This document shows positions 59,991 to 64,000 of a stretch of DNA of 64,000 nt, one piece after another. Under the pieces are notes generated by a model, which saw only the letters and a program-made list of their open reading frames with translations, was not told the DNA's origin and ran no database searches. The DNA lies in assembly GCF_035946055.1 (NCBI RefSeq), contig NZ_CP108364.1:3782001-3846000 (forward strand), in the 5' to 3' direction. Within the stretch, counting starts at the first letter, position 1. Every line of letters starts with the position of its first letter. This DNA comes from Streptomyces sp. NBC_01341. GTDB taxonomy: Bacteria; Actinomycetota; Actinomycetes; Streptomycetales; Streptomycetaceae. A program made the translations under genes and the position numbers.

Positions 59991-61106
59991 ATGGATGCGG
60001 AGCTCGGTGGGCGCGCCGGAAGCGACAACAAGCGCCCCTGGTCCGGAGTGACGAACCACCCGGACCCTGCTCGCGACCGTGAGCCGGACGCAGGGCCCGA
60101 CGCCGGCCCGGACGCGGAACGTGCCGGGGATCGGGGAGCCGCCCCGGCCCCGGACAGCGCCGTCCCCGGGCCGGAGGCGGACGACGCGCACGCGGGGATA
60201 CCGGTCCCCGGCGCCCGTCCGGACCCCACGGCTTCGACGGACGGGCCGGCGGGCGATCTCTCGGAGCAGGTGTCCGTGGTGGGAACCCGTCCGGAACGCG
60301 GCGCGGGCGCGGACGAACCTCTGCGACCTCCGTCCCGGGAGGGCGGCTCCCCGGACGACCGTCAGGCGCTCGTCACTGCGGAGACACCCCCGGGCGGCAC
60401 CTTCGTGCCCGAGGGCCCGGCCCGGTGTCCGGGCGGAGGCGGCATGGCGGGGCTCTCACTTCCGTACCAGGTCGTCGCCGCGATCGCGCTGGCCGTCATG
60501 GGCGTGCTGGCCTGCGGACACATCGCCGTGATCTTCCTCCATGTCGCGCCGTCCAACACGCTGACGAAGCAGCACGGCGCGGTGGTCGACGACTGGGTCT
60601 ACCCCGAGTTCGAGCAGAACTGGAAACTGTTCGCCCCCAACCCTCTCCAGCAGAACGTCGCAGTCCAGGTCCGCGCCGAGGTGGCCGGTGACGGTGGGCG
60701 CAGCACCACTCGCTGGATCGACCTCTCGCGCGAGGACGGGGCGGCAATACGCGGCAACGTTCTCCCCAGCCACGTCGACCAGAACGAGCTTCGTCGTGCC
60801 TGGGACTTCTTCACCGGGTCCCACGACAGCGAGAACCGTTCCAACGGCCTCCGCGGGGACCTGTCCGAGCGCTACATCCGCCGCATCGTGATGCTGCGCC
60901 TGGCCGACCACGACCTCGGCGGCAAGGTGGAGCGGATACAGGTGCGATCCGACGTACGTTCCTTGGGAGCCCCGTCGTGGAGCGACGAGAAGATCAGCAC
61001 CGATCCCGACTACCGGCTGCTCCCGTGGTGGACCGTCAGGCCGGCCGATCTCCCCGGTACACACACGACCGGACAGGCAGCGCGCGACGGGAGGGCGCAG
61101 AAGTGA
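59991..61106 (+). CDS. DUF5819 family membrane protein
   Basis: 371 residues. A disordered Asp/Pro/Gly-rich N-terminus of about 150 residues, one membrane segment (VVAAIALAVMGVLACGHIAVIFL) and the conserved DUF5819 region after it (HVAPSNTLTKQH, YPEFEQNWKLFAPNPLQQN, LRRAWDFFTGSH). ATG at 59991 follows GGGGCGG; GTG at 59964 is an alternative. Its stop overlaps the HTTM gene start (GTGA), so the two proteins are probably made together and may form a complex. Function unknown. Confidence 0.82.
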   Translation: MDAELGGRAGSDNKRPWSGVTNHPDPARDREPDAGPDAGPDAERAGDRGAAPAPDSAVPGPEADDAHAGIPVPGARPDPTASTDGPAGDLSEQVSVVGTRPERGAGADEPLRPPSREGGSPDDRQALVTAETPPGGTFVPEGPARCPGGGGMAGLSLPYQVVAAIALAVMGVLACGHIAVIFLHVAPSNTLTKQHGAVVDDWVYPEFEQNWKLFAPNPLQQNVAVQVRAEVAGDGGRSTTRWIDLSREDGAAIRGNVLPSHVDQNELRRAWDFFTGSHDSENRSNGLRGDLSERYIRRIVMLRLADHDLGGKVERIQVRSDVRSLGAPSWSDEKISTDPDYRLLPWWTVRPADLPGTHTTGQAARDGRAQK

Positions 61107-62374
61107 GCGCCTCCACCGCGGCCCGTGTCCCCGGGAAGGCGGGCAGTTCGGTGACCCGGGCAGTCCAGCGCATCACCGAGGGGCCCCTCGGCGCCTACCA
61201 GGCCGCCGTCGTCAGGATCGGGATCTCCGCGACCTTTCTGCTGTTCCTGCTCCGGGAACTGCCCCACCGCCGTGAGCTCTACGGCCCTGACGGGCCGTGG
61301 AGCTGGGACATGGCACGCGGGCTCCTTTCCCACAACGGCGCCTTCACCGTGTTGATGTGGTCGGACAGCACGGTCTGGTTCGAGTGCGTCTACGCGTTCA
61401 CGCTGGTGTGCGCAGCGCTGCTGATGATCGGCTGGCGGACGCGGATCACGTCCGTGCTGTTCATGGCGGGAGTGCTCTCCCTCCAGAACCGCAGCATCTT
61501 CATGGGCGACGGCGGCGACAACGTCATCCATCTCATGGCGATCTACCTGGTACTGACGCGCTGCGCGCGGGTGTGGTCGCTCGACGCCCGCCGCGCGGCG
61601 CGACATGCCGCTCGCGTCACGGAGGGACTCCGGGCGCCCCGCGACGTGACCGGGCCGCTTCTGTGGGGCGTCCTCGGCGCGGTACTGCTCCCCGCCACGC
61701 TGATGGGCGGACTGGGCGGCACCTGGTGGCTGCCCGCGCTCCTGTGGGTCCTGTGGCTCGGCAATGGCGCGTGGTGGGCACTGAGCCGGTACGCGCCGGA
61801 GCGCGAGTTGCGTACCCTCCTCGACGTCCTGGCCAACCTCGCTCACAACGTCGCCCTGGTCGTGATCATGGCGGAGGTATGCCTGATCTACGCGACCGCC
61901 GGCTGGTACAAGATCCAGGGCTCCCGCTGGCAGGACGGCACCGCGATCTACTACCCGCTGAAGCTGGACTACTTCGCGCCCTGGCCGGAGCTCTCGGGCC
62001 TCGTGGCCTCCAGCGCCCTGATGGTCATGGTGATGACGTACGCCACGGTCATCGTGCAGGTCGCCTTCCCCTTCACGCTGTTCAACCGGCGCGTCAAGAA
62101 CGTGCTGCTGGTCCTCATGATCGGTGAGCATGCGGGGATCGCGGTCCTGCTGGGTCTGCCGTTCTTCTCGATGGCGATGATCGCTGCGGACGCGGTCTTC
62201 CTGCCGACGGTCTTCCTCGTCTGGCTGGGGCGCATGGTCGCGCTGGGCCGGGGACGGCTGTTCTCCCGGCCTTCGAAGGACGGACGCACCGTTCCCGCGC
62301 AGCGAGGCCCCGTTGTGGGCGAGGGGGAGGCACCGCACGGCGGCGGGGACAAGGGCCATACGCTCGTCGGGTGA
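61103..62374 (+). CDS. HTTM-domain membrane protein
   Basis: 423 residues, GTG start overlapping the DUF5819 stop. The HTTM (horizontally transferred transmembrane) domain has about six to eight membrane segments; recognisable stretches are VVRIGISATFLLFLLRELPH, NRSIFMGDGGDNVIHLMAIY and CLIYATAGWYKIQGSRWQDG, the last resembling the substrate region of vitamin K-dependent gamma-carboxylase. The C-terminal soluble part of gamma-carboxylases is missing. Chemistry and substrate are unknown. Confidence 0.88.
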   Translation: MSASTAARVPGKAGSSVTRAVQRITEGPLGAYQAAVVRIGISATFLLFLLRELPHRRELYGPDGPWSWDMARGLLSHNGAFTVLMWSDSTVWFECVYAFTLVCAALLMIGWRTRITSVLFMAGVLSLQNRSIFMGDGGDNVIHLMAIYLVLTRCARVWSLDARRAARHAARVTEGLRAPRDVTGPLLWGVLGAVLLPATLMGGLGGTWWLPALLWVLWLGNGAWWALSRYAPERELRTLLDVLANLAHNVALVVIMAEVCLIYATAGWYKIQGSRWQDGTAIYYPLKLDYFAPWPELSGLVASSALMVMVMTYATVIVQVAFPFTLFNRRVKNVLLVLMIGEHAGIAVLLGLPFFSMAMIAADAVFLPTVFLVWLGRMVALGRGRLFSRPSKDGRTVPAQRGPVVGEGEAPHGGGDKGHTLVG

Positions 62375-63087
62375 CCAGCGAGACCGGCAGTACAGAAGAA
62401 TCCCCGTCGACACCGGCGACCGACGCGTCCGCGGAACCGGTCCAGTACGACGACGGCTACGGCAACGAGATCGGTGTCGGGCCGCATCCGCTGCCGTGGC
62501 CCGAGGGGGGCCGCTACGACCCCGAGCTCCTGGCGAACGGGGACCGGCGCAACGTGGGTGACGCCTACCGCTACTGGACACGGGAGGCGATCGTCGCCGA
62601 TCTCGATCTCCGGCGGCACGACTTCCACGTGGCGGTGGAGAACTGGGGTCACGACTTCAACATCGGCTCGGTCGTCCGTACCGCCAACGCCTTCCTCGCC
62701 AAGGAGATCCACATCGTCGGGCGCCGGCGCTGGAATCGCCGGGGCGCGATGGTCACCGACCGCTACCAGCACGTGCGGCACCACCCGGACACGGCGGATC
62801 TGACCGCGTGGGCGGAGGCCGAGGACCTCCCGATCATCGGGATCGACAACCTTCCCGGGGCCGTACCGCTGGAGCGGACCGAGCTTCCGCGCCGGTGCGT
62901 GCTCCTGTTCGGGCAGGAGGGTCCGGGGCTCACGGAAGAGGCGCGCAAGCACGCTTCGATGGTGTGCTCGATCGCGCAGTTCGGCTCGACGCGGTCGATC
63001 AACGCGGGCGCCGCCGCAGCCATCGCCATGCACGCCTGGGTGCAGCGGTACGCCGACATCCCGACCCCCGGCCCACAGGGCAGCTGA
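62371..63087 (+). CDS. SpoU/TrmH family RNA 2'-O-methyltransferase
   Basis: 238 residues, GTG start overlapping the HTTM stop (GTGA). SPOUT motifs: N-WGHDFNIGSVVRTANAFLA (motif 1), VLLFGQEGPGLTEEA (motif 2) and SINAGAAAAIAMHAW (motif 3), forming the trefoil-knot SAM site. Methylates a ribose 2'-OH in tRNA or rRNA; which nucleotide is not readable. Coupling to two membrane-protein genes is unexpected. Confidence 0.93.
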   Translation: MTSETGSTEESPSTPATDASAEPVQYDDGYGNEIGVGPHPLPWPEGGRYDPELLANGDRRNVGDAYRYWTREAIVADLDLRRHDFHVAVENWGHDFNIGSVVRTANAFLAKEIHIVGRRRWNRRGAMVTDRYQHVRHHPDTADLTAWAEAEDLPIIGIDNLPGAVPLERTELPRRCVLLFGQEGPGLTEEARKHASMVCSIAQFGSTRSINAGAAAAIAMHAWVQRYADIPTPGPQGS

Positions 63088-63155
63088 CGCGCATGAACCG
63101 AGACCGACGGGACCTGAACCTGAGACTTACGGACCCGTGCCCCACGGGGCCCTGA

Positions 63156-63183
63156 CCGGTGGAGCGGACTCCCGCTCCACCGG
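63156..63183. terminator. Bidirectional terminator between trmH and paaN
   Basis: Perfect 12-bp stem CCGGTGGAGCGG / CCGCTCCACCGG with ACTC loop between convergent stops at 63087 and 63270. Confidence 0.82.
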
Positions 63184-63269
63184 CCCTTCGCTCCGGGCGG
63201 CTGTTCCCGCACCCGGCCCCGGGAGCTCGCTCTCCGGACCGTGACGACGCCGGCTGGGCTGCGAGCGGC

Positions 63270-64000
63270 TCAGGCCTGGCGGCGGACCTCGACCACCCGG
63301 AACCGGTTGGACACGAACGCCCCGTCGCACAGTGCCGCGTTGGCTGCCGGGTTTCCGCCCGAGCCGTGGAAGTCGGAGAACGCCGCGGTCTGGTTGACGA
63401 ACACCCCGCCGGTGAGGTTCAGCGAGAGCTGAGCCGACTCGTCGAAGCAGACGTCCTCGATCGCGCGCTCCACCTCGGCCGAGGTGGTGTAGGCGCCGAC
63501 GGTCATGGCGCCCTTCTCCCTGATCGTGCGGCGCAGCAGGTCCAGGGCGGCCTCGGTCGACTCGACCGCGACGGCGAAGGAGACCGGGCCGAAGCACTCG
63601 GAGAGATAGGCCGCCCTGTCGTCGGGCTCGGTGCCGTCGAGCTTGACCACGACCGGCGTACGCACCACGGCGTCAGGGAAGTCGGGGTTGGTCACCTGAC
63701 GTGAGGCGAGGGCGACGTCGCCCAGTCCCGATGCCGCTTCCAGCCGGGCCTTCACGTCCGGATTCACCAGGGCGCCGAGCAGTCCGTTGGCCCGGGCGTC
63801 GTCGCCGAGGAGTCCGCTCACCGCGTCGGCGATGTCCGCCACCACGGTCTCGTAGGGCTTGTCGCCGGCGTCCGTGCTGATCCCGTCCTTGGGGATCAGC
63901 AGATTCTGCGGGGTCGTACACATCTGACCGCTGTAGAGGGAGAGCGAGAAGGCCAGGTTGGACAGCATGCCCCGGTAGTTGTCCGTGGAGTGGAGGACGA
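63270..64000 (-). CDS. paaN: Phenylacetic acid degradation protein PaaN (C-terminal part, runs off the window)
   Basis: The last 243 residues of an aldehyde dehydrogenase-like protein; the frame is open to the right edge. The nucleophilic cysteine is in YSGQMCTTPQN, followed by SECFGPVSFAVAVES and the C-terminal NPAANAALCDGAFVSNRF. In Streptomyces such a protein, called PaaN, accompanies the paa genes and oxidises the ring-opened semialdehyde. It lies beyond the DUF5819-HTTM-trmH operon, so it is likely transcribed separately from paaABCDE. Confidence 0.88.
   Translation of the reverse strand, partial: VLHSTDNYRGMLSNLAFSLSLYSGQMCTTPQNLLIPKDGISTDAGDKPYETVVADIADAVSGLLGDDARANGLLGALVNPDVKARLEAASGLGDVALASRQVTNPDFPDAVVRTPVVVKLDGTEPDDRAAYLSECFGPVSFAVAVESTEAALDLLRRTIREKGAMTVGAYTTSAEVERAIEDVCFDESAQLSLNLTGGVFVNQTAAFSDFHGSGGNPAANAALCDGAFVSNRFRVVEVRRQA

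Noticed and set aside
1..64000. CRISPR arrays, phage modules, antibiotic biosynthesis clusters
   Set aside because: No regularly spaced repeats, integrase, phage structural genes or polyketide/peptide synthase motifs were seen.

Overview
The window is a stretch of a Streptomyces (or very close actinomycete) chromosome centred on the replication origin. DNA is strongly GC-rich with G/C third codon positions, and the gene order is the canonical Streptomyces origin order: sigM, anti-sigma, trxB, trxA, then (reverse strand) GNAT, parB, parA, rsmG, jag, yidC, yidD, rnpA, rpmH, then (forward) dnaA, oriC, dnaN, gnd, recF, DUF721, gyrB, gyrA, DUF3566, tRNA-Ile. A gnd gene between dnaN and recF, and an oriC of nearly 1 kb full of DnaA boxes between dnaA and dnaN, are typical of this genus. 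Species cannot be fixed from sequence reading alone.

Layout. 1-4665: end of a large membrane/kinase-like gene, an ECF sigma/anti-sigma pair, the thioredoxin system behind a SigR-type promoter, and a GNAT enzyme. 4612-15009: chromosome segregation (parAB), ribosome/membrane biogenesis genes, dnaA, oriC and dnaN. 15155-23772: gnd, recF, gyrase and tRNA-Ile. 23777-30690: small membrane or exported proteins, an orphan Ser/Thr kinase with a neighbouring helix-turn-helix protein, tRNA-Ala, DUF5324 and cyclophilin. 30847-44422: cell-envelope and division block: rhomboid protease, crgA, DUF881, a glutamine amidotransferase, two class E sortases, then on the reverse strand fhaA, fhaB, a PP2C phosphatase, a SEDS (FtsW/RodA) protein, pbpA and the PASTA kinase pknB. 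44738-51307: tRNA-Leu, azoreductase/HxlR and MarR/membrane-protein divergent pairs, DUF2252, a J-domain-like protein and a rhodanese. 51438-56182: accessory region with an aldehyde dehydrogenase/TetR pair between a decayed IS1380-type relic and a frameshifted IS1380-family element. 56306-64000: phenylacetate catabolism (paaABCDE, then the 3' part of paaN) around a DUF5819-HTTM-TrmH operon.

How it fits together. DnaA binds the many boxes in oriC; immediately beside two abutting boxes lies a run of TAC triplets that fits the DnaA-trio unwinding element. Six perfect 14-bp parS sites (GTTTCACGTGAAAC) spread from 1549 to 45193 are the loading sites for ParB encoded here; three sit inside reading frames or operon borders near parAB. 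Further DnaA boxes lie outside oriC (6910, four in the rhomboid/crgA gap, two before the DUF2252 gene, one before the DUF5819 gene); the four-box group is a candidate for the DnaA-titrating clusters known from S. coelicolor. The fhaA-to-pknB block pairs peptidoglycan synthases with their kinase, phosphatase and FHA readers, next to crgA and the sortases, i.e. a growth/division control centre beside the origin.

Start codons were chosen from ribosome-binding sites, overlaps and family length; where two starts compete this is stated. No database search was possible, so family names rest on recognition of motifs and gene order.
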